A stretch of DNA of 64,000 nucleotides, from NCBI RefSeq assembly GCF_029338335.1, contig NZ_CP119796.1. The stretch is one strand, 5' to 3'. The notes beneath the pieces are model-generated. The model was not told where the DNA came from. It ran no database searches and saw only the letters and a list, made by a program, of their open reading frames with translations. This DNA comes from Halomontanus rarus. GTDB taxonomy: Archaea; Halobacteriota; Halobacteria; Halobacteriales; Natrialbaceae. The position numbers and the translations under genes are program-made. Below, piece after piece: positions 53,259-60,716 of this stretch. Within the stretch, counting starts at the first letter, position 1; each line of letters opens with the position of its first letter.

Positions 53259-53267
53259 CGTTTATTG
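53259..53267 (+). promoter_or_regulatory. TATA box of the toxin-antitoxin pair
   Basis: ACGTTTATTG lies about 28 nt upstream of ATG 53291, inside the cassette between the repeats. The pair therefore carries its own promoter. Confidence 0.5.
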
Positions 53268-53290
53268 ACGCTTCGATACAACTGATTCCT

Positions 53291-53539
53291 ATGGCTGCAA
53301 TCGAGATCTCGGACGAGGTCTACGACGCCCTTCGGCTCCCGGAAGACGAACGCGAGGGAGTCATGCGGGAGGAGCTCGCCGTCTCGCTCTACGCGCGCGG
53401 TGCGCTCTCGTTCGGAAAGGCGCGCGAACTCGCCGGGCTCTCGAAACGCGACTTCGGAAAAGTACTCGGTGAGCGCGGCGTCGAGCGCCACTACACCGAC
53501 GAGGAACTCGAGGAAGACCTCGCGTATGCCCTCAAGTGA
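53291..53539 (+). CDS. UPF0175-family antitoxin
   Basis: An 82-residue protein. MAAIEISDEVYDALRLPEDE with MREELAVSLYARGALSFGKARELAGLSKRDF is the UPF0175 pattern: a helix-turn-helix-like small protein that pairs with DUF3368 PIN toxins. The 3' end overlaps the toxin gene by 14 nt. Expected role: bind and neutralise the nuclease and repress the shared promoter. Confidence 0.9.
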   Translation: MAAIEISDEVYDALRLPEDEREGVMREELAVSLYARGALSFGKARELAGLSKRDFGKVLGERGVERHYTDEELEEDLAYALK

Positions 53540-54053
53540 GGTCATCGTCTCGGATACATCGCCACTTCTCAACCTCGCGCTCGTCGACCGACTCGGCGTA
53601 CTCTCCGAGCAGTTCGAGTCGATCGTCGTCCCGGACGCCGTCCGGACCGAACTCTTGGCGGGCGAGGACGGTGCCGACCGACTCGAAACGCTCCTCGAGA
53701 GCGACTTCGTCTCCGTCCAGCCCGCCGAGAACGGGGAACTGGTTCGCGAACTCCGCTCGGAACTCGACGTGGGAGAAGCCGCTGCGATCGCACTCGCGCT
53801 CGAGCGGGACGCGGATCTCGTCCTCATCGACGAACGCGACGGCCGAACCGTCGCGCGGCGACACGATTTGACGATCACAGGAGTCGTTGGACTTCTACTC
53901 AGGGCGGCTCGTGACGGGACGGTCGATATCGAGACGGCGCTATCAGAACTCCGAGACGCCGGATTCTGGATCGATGACGCTCTCTATCGACGGGCGATCG
54001 AATCGGTAGCAGAGTCCGCTTCAGAATCGGAATCGGACACCGACAAAACGTAA
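53526..54053 (+). CDS. DUF3368-family PIN-domain toxin
   Basis: A 175-residue PIN nuclease. VIVSDTSPLLNL gives the first active-site Asp, VVPDAVRTELL the Glu, DVGEAAAIALAL the third acidic residue, and ADLVLIDERDGRTVARRHDL the last Asp pair. ITGVVGLLLRAARDG is the DUF3368 C-terminal signature. The C terminus ends in a SESESD hexamer-repeat tail. It probably cleaves RNA when free of antitoxin. Its stop codon lies 4 nt before the right 78-bp repeat. Confidence 0.9.
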   Translation: MPSSEVIVSDTSPLLNLALVDRLGVLSEQFESIVVPDAVRTELLAGEDGADRLETLLESDFVSVQPAENGELVRELRSELDVGEAAAIALALERDADLVLIDERDGRTVARRHDLTITGVVGLLLRAARDGTVDIETALSELRDAGFWIDDALYRRAIESVAESASESESDTDKT

Positions 54054-54057
54054 CGCT

Positions 54058-54135
54058 CTCAGAACGCCCGCAGGTCCTCGAGCACCGCCTCGGCGCTCCC
54101 GTCGGCGATGACCTCGCGAGCGCGCTCGAGGCCCT
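54058..54135. repeat. 78-bp direct repeat, right copy
   Basis: The copy that is continuous with the intact TrpD2-like gene (its 3' end). With the left copy it frames an 822-bp insert that contains only the toxin-antitoxin pair. Confidence 0.95.
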
Positions 54136-55141
54136 CCTCGAGCGAGTCGACGTCGCGGCGAGCGTAGATCCGGAACGCGCCGTTGAGCGCGATGGCGTCG
54201 GCGAAGGCGTCCTCGCGCTCGCCGGCCAGGACCTCCTCGGTGATCGCAGCCGAGTCGGCCTCGAGATCCGAGACCTCGAGGTCCTCGCTCTCCATATCCA
54301 TGCCGTACTCGGCGGTTTCGATCTCGTAGTCCTCGAACGTTTCGTCGCTCTCGTCGGTCCCTCGAGTCCACTCGGCGACCTTCGTGTACCCCGGCCGAAT
54401 GTCGTCGTAGCCCTCCATGCCCTGGAACATGATGACTCGCGAGAAGTCGAGTTCCTCACTTTCCTTGACGAGGTCGGTGGTCTTCTTCGCGAACGCGAGG
54501 TGGTAGAACGAGCCGAGGTGGACGTCGGCGTCGGCGGGGTTGGCGACGGTCTCGATCGTGTTGACGAACGTGCGCACGCCCATCTGATCGCGCCGCTCCC
54601 ACAGCGCGTGGATGCCGGGGTTGAAGTTCGGCTGGTAGTAGAAGCCGAAGCCGGTCTCGTCGATCATCGCCGCGCTCTCTTCGGGCTCGAGTTCGGTCCG
54701 GACGTCGAGTTCGTCGAGGACGTGTTTGTACGCGCACGCCTTCTGGGTCGGGACGCGGTCGCCGGAGTGGACCACGACCGGAGTTCCCGCGGCGGCGGCG
54801 ACCGCGCCGGCGCCGACGCCGAGGACGGCGGACGTGTGTTTCCCGTCGTAGTTCGCGCCGCAGTCGACGGGGTCGCAGTCGGGTCGGGCGGCCTCGACGG
54901 ACTCTTCGAGCATGACGTCTGTGTAGGCGGCCAATTCCTCGGAATTGTTGCGCTTCCAGCGGTTGGCCAGCCAGAACGCGCCGAGGGTGAGGTGGTCCGG
55001 TTCGTCCGCGAGGATGCGCTGGAACGCCTCGCGTGCCTGTTCGCGGGTCATGTCGTCGGCGGACTTGTGACCCGACCCGACGACTTCCGTCATCAGGCGT
55101 TTCAGCGGCCACTCGCCGAACTCCTGGGTTGCCTGCGCCAT
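54059..55141 (-). CDS. TrpD2-like anthranilate phosphoribosyltransferase-family protein
   Basis: A 360-residue protein of the nucleoside phosphorylase/TrpD fold: helical N-terminal domain (about 1-70), then VDCGANYDGKHTSAVLGVGA where TrpD has the GTGGDG phosphate loop, and VHSGDRVPTQKACAYKHVLD. Loss of the canonical loop argues against true anthranilate PRTase; TrpD2/YbiB-like proteins bind DNA or other ligands instead. There is no trp operon nearby. ATG 55141 gives MAQATQEFGEWPLKRLMTEV. Its 3' end is duplicated 900 bp downstream. Confidence 0.82.
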   Translation of the reverse strand: MAQATQEFGEWPLKRLMTEVVGSGHKSADDMTREQAREAFQRILADEPDHLTLGAFWLANRWKRNNSEELAAYTDVMLEESVEAARPDCDPVDCGANYDGKHTSAVLGVGAGAVAAAAGTPVVVHSGDRVPTQKACAYKHVLDELDVRTELEPEESAAMIDETGFGFYYQPNFNPGIHALWERRDQMGVRTFVNTIETVANPADADVHLGSFYHLAFAKKTTDLVKESEELDFSRVIMFQGMEGYDDIRPGYTKVAEWTRGTDESDETFEDYEIETAEYGMDMESEDLEVSDLEADSAAITEEVLAGEREDAFADAIALNGAFRIYARRDVDSLEEGLERAREVIADGSAEAVLEDLRAF

Positions 55142-55325
55142 GTGAGTGTGTTGGGAGTGGCGTCGCAAAAGTGTCCCGTTTCCCCTCCCCGGGCCAGCAC
55201 GGCGACCGTTCGTCGAGTTCTAGTCGAAGAAATTCGGATATCGGGAACCGAACGGACGAGAGATGTACGCCCCGTCTCCGATCCGAGCCGAAAGCGATAC
55301 CTTTCGTTCTTCCCAAGACCAGCCA

Positions 55326-56414
55326 ATGAGCCACCAGTCGGGCGATTGGCGTGCCACGCTGGACGGCGTGGACGCCGCACTGATCGACGGCTACCAGAGC
55401 GGCTTTCCCGTCGAGAAACGCCCCTTCCGAGCCGTCGGCGACGCGCTGGGGATCGACGAGGACGAGGCGCTCGAGCGCGTCGAACGACTCCGAAATGCGG
55501 GAATCCTCCGGCGGTTCGGCGCGGTTCTCAACCCGCCGGTGATCGGCTCTTCGACGCTCGCGGCGGTCCAGGCGCCGGCCGACCGCTTCGACGAGGTCAC
55601 CGACGTGATAAACGGCTACCGGCAGGTCAACCACAACTACGAGCGCGACCACGAGTGGAACATGTGGTTCGTCGTCACCGCCGGCTCGCGGGCCACGCGC
55701 GATCGCATCCTCGAGGAAATCGAGGAACGAACCGGCTGCGAGGTGCTCGTCTTGCCGATGCTGACCGACTACTACATCGACCTCGAGTTCCCCGTCGTCA
55801 ACGCCGATCAGTTCGCCCGCGAGAGCCTCGAGTCGGCGTCGGCCGTCGAGGCCGGCGGAACCGACGGGGCACCGCTCGAGCCGTCGACCGACGCCTCGGC
55901 GACGCGTATCAGCGAGGACGCCGCCAGCGACCTCTCCACGTTCGACTGCGACCTGCTGCTGGCGATTCAAGACGGGTTTCCGCTCTCAGTGACGCCGTAC
56001 CGGGACGTCGCGGACGCGCTCGAGGCGCCGGTCGAGGACGTCCTCGAGGCGATCGATCGATTGCAGGGCGACGGTTGCATCAAGCGGATCGGCTGCATCG
56101 TCAATCACGTCGTCACCGGGTTCGACGCCAACTGCATGGTCGTCTGGGACGTCCCGGACGAGGAACTCGACGAGCGAGGGGAGGAGGCGGGCGAACTGCC
56201 CTACGTCACGCTCTGTTATCATCGGCCGCGGCGTCACGAACAGGGTTGGCCGTACAACCTGTTCACGATGATCCACGGGCGCGACGAGGCGGCCGTCGAC
56301 GCCAAGATCGACGAGCTCGCCGCGGCGTATCTGCCCTTCAGTCACGAGCGACTCTACTCCGCGGCGACGCTGAAACAGACCGGCGCACGCTACGACGACC
56401 TCGTCGGTCAGTGA
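55326..56414 (+). CDS. Fused siroheme decarboxylase (AhbA-AhbB)
   Basis: A 362-residue tandem of two Lrp-like halves. Half one (about 15-165) has PVEKRPFRAVGDALGIDEDE, LRRFGAVLNP, and the signature NHNYERDHEWNMWFVV. Half two (about 200-350) has FPLSVTPYRDVADALEAP, IKRIGCIVNH, and LCYHRPRRHEQGWPYNLFTM. These are the catalytic Tyr/Arg/His-type patterns of AhbA and AhbB, which decarboxylate siroheme to didecarboxysiroheme in the alternative haem pathway (and NirD/L in d1 haem). A fused chain places both subunits 1:1. It is not a transcription factor despite the Lrp likeness. Confidence 0.85.
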   Translation: MSHQSGDWRATLDGVDAALIDGYQSGFPVEKRPFRAVGDALGIDEDEALERVERLRNAGILRRFGAVLNPPVIGSSTLAAVQAPADRFDEVTDVINGYRQVNHNYERDHEWNMWFVVTAGSRATRDRILEEIEERTGCEVLVLPMLTDYYIDLEFPVVNADQFARESLESASAVEAGGTDGAPLEPSTDASATRISEDAASDLSTFDCDLLLAIQDGFPLSVTPYRDVADALEAPVEDVLEAIDRLQGDGCIKRIGCIVNHVVTGFDANCMVVWDVPDEELDERGEEAGELPYVTLCYHRPRRHEQGWPYNLFTMIHGRDEAAVDAKIDELAAAYLPFSHERLYSAATLKQTGARYDDLVGQ

Positions 56415-56646
56415 CCGACAGACGGTGGGTCGGACGACGACGAGTTCGTCGTCGGTTTCGACCGACACCTCGAGTCCTCGGTGCGGTTTCCGCTCGTCGT
56501 GATGTGTTCGACAGTCAGCGATGACGAGAGCCGACGACGACCTCGAGGTGAGTGCGTTCGACGGGCGGAAAAAACGGGTTTCTCTCGGAGTGGAGGCGAT
56601 CTATGGGCGATCTACAGGCGTTCGGACGCGTTCGTCCAACCTAGCT

Positions 56647-56910
56647 CTAGCTGTCGGCGATGGCGTACAGCATCGGGCCGACGAGAATCAGCACCAGCCC
56701 GAAGATTCGAAAGAGGATGCTGTCGCCGGCCATGTTGAGCGGAAGCAGGAGGAAAATCGCACCGAAGGTGATCACGTTGAGTCCGACCACCTTCATCGAT
56801 TTCAACGGCAGCGAACCCAGAACCGCCGCCACGAACGCGCCGAGGAGGATATGCCCAACGGTAAACAGCGACAGTATGTTGTCGATTGCCTGGAGAGGTA
56901 CCTCGATCAT
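56647..56910 (-). CDS. Three-span small membrane protein
   Basis: An 87-residue protein with about three hydrophobic segments (IDNILSLFTVGHILLGAFVA, MKVVGLNVITFGAIFLLLPL, LFRIFGLVLILVGPMLYAIA). GHILLG and NMAGDSILFR are the only polar marks. I do not recognise a function. Confidence 0.65.
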   Translation of the reverse strand: MIEVPLQAIDNILSLFTVGHILLGAFVAAVLGSLPLKSMKVVGLNVITFGAIFLLLPLNMAGDSILFRIFGLVLILVGPMLYAIADS

Positions 56911-57098
56911 TCCTGTTCGTAACTCCCAACGATTCGGCCTTTAACCTTGCGATGCGGGGCGCTACGTGGCCTTCCGATCTGACTCTCCGCTGATTCTGCA
57001 GTCGTGGGCCGTTCCCCCAGCGCTCGACACTCGACTCGAGCGGTCGACGCTCTCGTTTTCGCCTCCGTGGTGGTGCTCGCAGTCGAGACGCCGTCGCG

Positions 57099-60000
57099 TC
57101 ACTCGAGCGCGTCGGCGAGCACCTCGATCGGCGTCGGCGGCGACGACGCGGCACCGGGACGGCCCTCGAGTTGCGTCCGACAGGATGCGCCGGGTGCGAC
57201 GACGCGGTCGCCGTCGCTCCCGTCGATCTGGTCGAAGAGGATCGCGGCGATGGCGTCGCTCATCGAGGCGTGTTCGGACTCGTAACCGAAGCTGCCGGCC
57301 ATGCCACAACAGCCCGAGTCGAGCGGGTCGACTGCGTACCCCGCCCGTCGGAGGACGCCGACGGCGTGGTGGTCTTTCGCGGTCGCCTTCTGGTGGCAGT
57401 GGCCGTGATAGGTCAGCGCCGTTTCACGAGTCTCTGTCTCGAGGTATTCGTCCAGTCCGAACCGGTCGAGGTACTCGCAGACGCCGTAGGTGTTCGCCGA
57501 GACCGTTCGGACGTCCGATCCGGAGAGGAGATCGCGGTAGTCCAGTTGGAGCATTACCGCGTCGGAGGGTTCGATCACGACGACGTCGCGTCCGTCCTCG
57601 ATCAGCGGGGCCAGCGTGGAGACGTTCTCCAGCGCCGTGTCTCGGGCGCGCTCGAGGAAGCCCTTCGAGAACGCTGGACGACCGGTGTCGCCGAGCCCGT
57701 CAGGAACCGTGACGCGGACGCCGGCGGCCTCGAGCACCCGGACGGCGGCCTTCCCGGCCTCGGGGTGGCTGTAGTTGGTGTAGGTGTCGGGGTAGAGGAC
57801 GGCCGTTCGCCGAGCGTCGGATTCGGGGACCGTCGAGCCGCCTCGCCGTTTTCGCGCCTCCTGCGCTCGTTCTTTCGAGGCGGCTTCGCCGCCTCGCCGC
57901 TCGAACCAGTCGCGGAACGTGTTCGGGTAGAACGTCGGCAGCGGCCGGTCGGCGGCGATACCCACCGTCTTCTCGAGGAGCCACCGACTCCCCGGAACCT
58001 TCGTCGCGACGTTCGAAACGGGTGCGAGCGCGCTGCCGAGTCGAGAGAGGTCCGCGACGCGGGCGAACAATCGGTCGCGGAGGGTCGCGCCGTTGCGCCG
58101 GTGGTACTCGTGGGTCACCTCGGCTTTGAGCTTCGCCATGTCGACCTCGCTGGGGCAGTCGATCGCACAGCCCTTGCAGCCGATACAGAGCCCCATCACC
58201 TCCTCGACGAACTCGTCGGAGTAGGCTGTCTCGAGGTCGCCGCTCATCGCCTGCCGGAGCGCGTTCGCCCGGCCGCGGGTGCTGGTGATCTCTTCGCGGC
58301 TCGCTCGGAAGGTTGGACACATGACGCCGCCGGTCGTCTCCTGTTCGCCCCGGCACCCGCCACAGCCGTGACAGAGTTCGACCATGCCCTGCATCCCGTT
58401 GTCGTTCTCCCAGTTCAGCGTCGGCTCGAAGCCGGCTTCGAACTCGTAGTCCGGGTCGAAGCGAAGGTTCTCCCGGAGGTCCACGTCGCCGCAGACCTGA
58501 CCCGGGTTGAGCAACCAGTCGGGGTCGAACGCCGTCTTCAGGTCACGGAAGGTCCCCCAGAGATCGTCGCCGTACAGTTTCCGGTTCCACTGCGAGCGCG
58601 CGCGACCGTCGCCGTGTTCGCCCGATACCGACCCCCCCAACTCGACGACGAGGTCGGTCACGTCGTCGGCGATCCCGTGGAGTTGCTCGAGGCCGATCTC
58701 GGTCTTCGTGTTCACCAGCGGGCGGACGTGTAAGACGCCGGGCCCCGCGTGCGCGTAGAAGCTGGCGTAGGTGTCGTGGGACTCGAGGATGGCCTCGAAT
58801 CGCTCGACGAACTCCGGCAGCTTCTCGGGTGGTATCGCGGTGTCCTCGATGAACGAGATGTGTTTCTCGTCGGTCGTCCGTGAGAGCAGGATCGGCAACC
58901 CGGACTTGCGGAGTTTCCAGAGTTTCGCCCGCTCGACGTCGTCGTAGGCTTCGAGGGCTTCGAGCGCGATCGCGTCGGCGTCGGATCGCGGTGCGTCGGT
59001 CGCGGGCGTCCCCGCCGACTCGGCCGTCGGACAGCGGTCCGCGAGCAGGCCGGCGACCTCCTCCCGGCCCGCCGCGTCGTCGTCGGCGTAGAACTCGACC
59101 AACAGGACGGCGTTGGTGCCCTCGGGGAGCATCTCGGTGACCGGACCGAACTCCGCGGTGCCGCGAGCGAGGTCGATCAACACGTCGTCGAGCACCTCCA
59201 CGGCGGCGGGGTCGTGGGCCAGAATCGGCTGAACGTCCGCCATCGCCTCGTGGAGGTCCCGATAGCACAGCAAACTGACCGCCTTCGTCTCCGGCACCGT
59301 CTCGAGGGCGACCGTCGCCTCGGTGACGATCGCGAGCGTCCCTTCGCTGCCGGCCAGCAGGCGCGCGAGGTTGACGGTTCCGGGGTCGCCGGTCTCCTCG
59401 CCGCCCGGGAGGGTGTCCCCGCGGGCCTCGGCGACGAGTCGATCCAGGTTGTACCCCGAGACGTTGCGCTTGAGGTCGGGGTAGGCCGCGTCGATCGCGT
59501 CTCCGTCCTCGTCGATGATCCGCGAAATTTCGGCGTAGATTCGCTCCTCGAGGTCTCCCTCAGGGTCCCCGCGAGCGTCGAGTTCCTCGAGTGTCACCTC
59601 GCCGAAGCGGGTGACGGTGCCGTCTGCGAGGACGACCTCGCACTCCTCGACGTAGGCGTCGGTCTTTCCGTACTGCAGGGAGTGTGCGCCCGTCGAGTTG
59701 TTCCCGATCGCGCCGCCGACGGCGCTCTTGTCGCCCCAGGCGGGGTCGGGTGCGAACTTCAGATCGTGGGGCGCGAGCGCCTCGTCGAGCGTCCCGAGGA
59801 TCGTTCCCGGCTGGACGGTCGCCCGCCGCTCGTCGGGATCGATCTCGCGGATCTCGTTCATGTACCGCGTGAAATCGAGGACGACCGCCCGGTTGACCGA
59901 CTGGCCCGCGAGACTCGTCCCGCCGCCTCTCGGGAGGACGGGAATCTCGCGGTAGGCGCAGTACTCCATCACCCCCGCGACGTCCGCGGTCGACCGCGGG

Positions 60001-60200
60001 AAGACGACGCCGATCGGCGTCACCTCGTAGGGGCTGGCGTCGGTCGCGTACAGCTCTCTCGAGTACGAGTCGAAGCGTACGTCCCCGTCGACGACGCGCT
60101 CTAGGTCGTCGACGAGCGCCAGCCTGTCGACGTCGTCGCTGGTGTAGTCGTAGTTCGCCCGTCGGTCGGCGGCCGGGTCGTCGCTCGGCTCCGTGGCCAT
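57099..60200 (-). CDS. FAD/Fe-S D-lactate or glycolate dehydrogenase-type fusion
   Basis: A 1033-residue fusion. The FAD_binding_4 domain (about 60-290) has PVLPRGGGTSLAGQSVNRAV, and the FAD-oxidase C domain reaches about 570. A double ferredoxin region has CHGCGGC...CP (about 612) and CIGCKGCAIDCP (about 672). A CCG domain has YHGHCHQKA (about 935) and DSGCCGMAGSFGY (about 961). This layout is found in D-lactate and D-2-hydroxyacid dehydrogenases (Dld/GlcD with GlcF-like parts) that pass electrons to the quinone pool. The electron acceptor is not deducible. Single gene. Confidence 0.9.
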   Translation of the reverse strand: MATEPSDDPAADRRANYDYTSDDVDRLALVDDLERVVDGDVRFDSYSRELYATDASPYEVTPIGVVFPRSTADVAGVMEYCAYREIPVLPRGGGTSLAGQSVNRAVVLDFTRYMNEIREIDPDERRATVQPGTILGTLDEALAPHDLKFAPDPAWGDKSAVGGAIGNNSTGAHSLQYGKTDAYVEECEVVLADGTVTRFGEVTLEELDARGDPEGDLEERIYAEISRIIDEDGDAIDAAYPDLKRNVSGYNLDRLVAEARGDTLPGGEETGDPGTVNLARLLAGSEGTLAIVTEATVALETVPETKAVSLLCYRDLHEAMADVQPILAHDPAAVEVLDDVLIDLARGTAEFGPVTEMLPEGTNAVLLVEFYADDDAAGREEVAGLLADRCPTAESAGTPATDAPRSDADAIALEALEAYDDVERAKLWKLRKSGLPILLSRTTDEKHISFIEDTAIPPEKLPEFVERFEAILESHDTYASFYAHAGPGVLHVRPLVNTKTEIGLEQLHGIADDVTDLVVELGGSVSGEHGDGRARSQWNRKLYGDDLWGTFRDLKTAFDPDWLLNPGQVCGDVDLRENLRFDPDYEFEAGFEPTLNWENDNGMQGMVELCHGCGGCRGEQETTGGVMCPTFRASREEITSTRGRANALRQAMSGDLETAYSDEFVEEVMGLCIGCKGCAIDCPSEVDMAKLKAEVTHEYHRRNGATLRDRLFARVADLSRLGSALAPVSNVATKVPGSRWLLEKTVGIAADRPLPTFYPNTFRDWFERRGGEAASKERAQEARKRRGGSTVPESDARRTAVLYPDTYTNYSHPEAGKAAVRVLEAAGVRVTVPDGLGDTGRPAFSKGFLERARDTALENVSTLAPLIEDGRDVVVIEPSDAVMLQLDYRDLLSGSDVRTVSANTYGVCEYLDRFGLDEYLETETRETALTYHGHCHQKATAKDHHAVGVLRRAGYAVDPLDSGCCGMAGSFGYESEHASMSDAIAAILFDQIDGSDGDRVVAPGASCRTQLEGRPGAASSPPTPIEVLADALE

Positions 60201-60716
60201 ACACCGTCATAGCGCCAGCGGGCAATAAAGCGTCCCGGACTCGCGGTCGTAGTTATAGTCGTACCCGTGCCCGACACGGACGGTTCGTCGGTCCGTGAGA
60301 TCCGAACCGATCGGGCGTCTCTCTGCCCGGTACCGTCCGATCGACGGCGACTCGTCGTTTTCCCACCGGGTGCCCCTCTGAGCCGCCGTCGGATTCCGGA
60401 CGGTAGCACCTCTTGGTGCCGAGGTGACACGAACTGAACGCCTACGTGGGTAGGGTCTCTCGAGGGCCGACTCGCTAACTTCCCCGACCGTGTCGGCCCG
60501 GGCACGCAGGTCGACCTCCGTGCGGGCTCCGACGAGCTCGAGAAGAAACTCGACGGGCTCGCCGACGAGGCCGAGGACCCGACGCAGGACTACATCGAAC
60601 GGGTGAGAGGCCACTTGCGGTCGTATCGGGGGTCGGCGTCAGGACGAGGTGTGAGGGCGAGGAGTGAGTGAGCGCGTTCGGAATCCGGATTCGATTTTCG
60701 GCCTCGAGAACGACCG
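60201..60716. other. 516-bp gap with a gene remnant
   Basis: Between two leftward genes. It contains the plus-strand coding remnant listed separately (60438-60671), a possible promoter for the FAD/Fe-S gene near 60230, and no other supported gene. Confidence 0.5.
60438..60671 (+). pseudogene. Start-less remnant of a protein gene
   Basis: The frame from 60438 to the TGA at 60669-60671 encodes FPDRVGPGTQVDLRAGSDEL followed by EKKLDGLADEAEDPTQDYIE, RVRGHLRSYRG and a short Arg-rich end. Nearly every third position is G or C, the mark of real haloarchaeal coding DNA. A stop lies just upstream (60435-60437) and no ATG, GTG or TTG is available before the conserved part. It is the C-terminal part of a protein I do not recognise. 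Confidence 0.5.

Noticed and set aside
54059..55141. Genuine tryptophan-pathway trpD
   Set aside because: The GTGGD phosphate loop is missing and no trp genes are near.
55326..56414. Lrp/AsnC transcription factor
   Set aside because: Two halves with siroheme-decarboxylase signatures fit better than a regulator; the Lrp-like fold is shared by both families.
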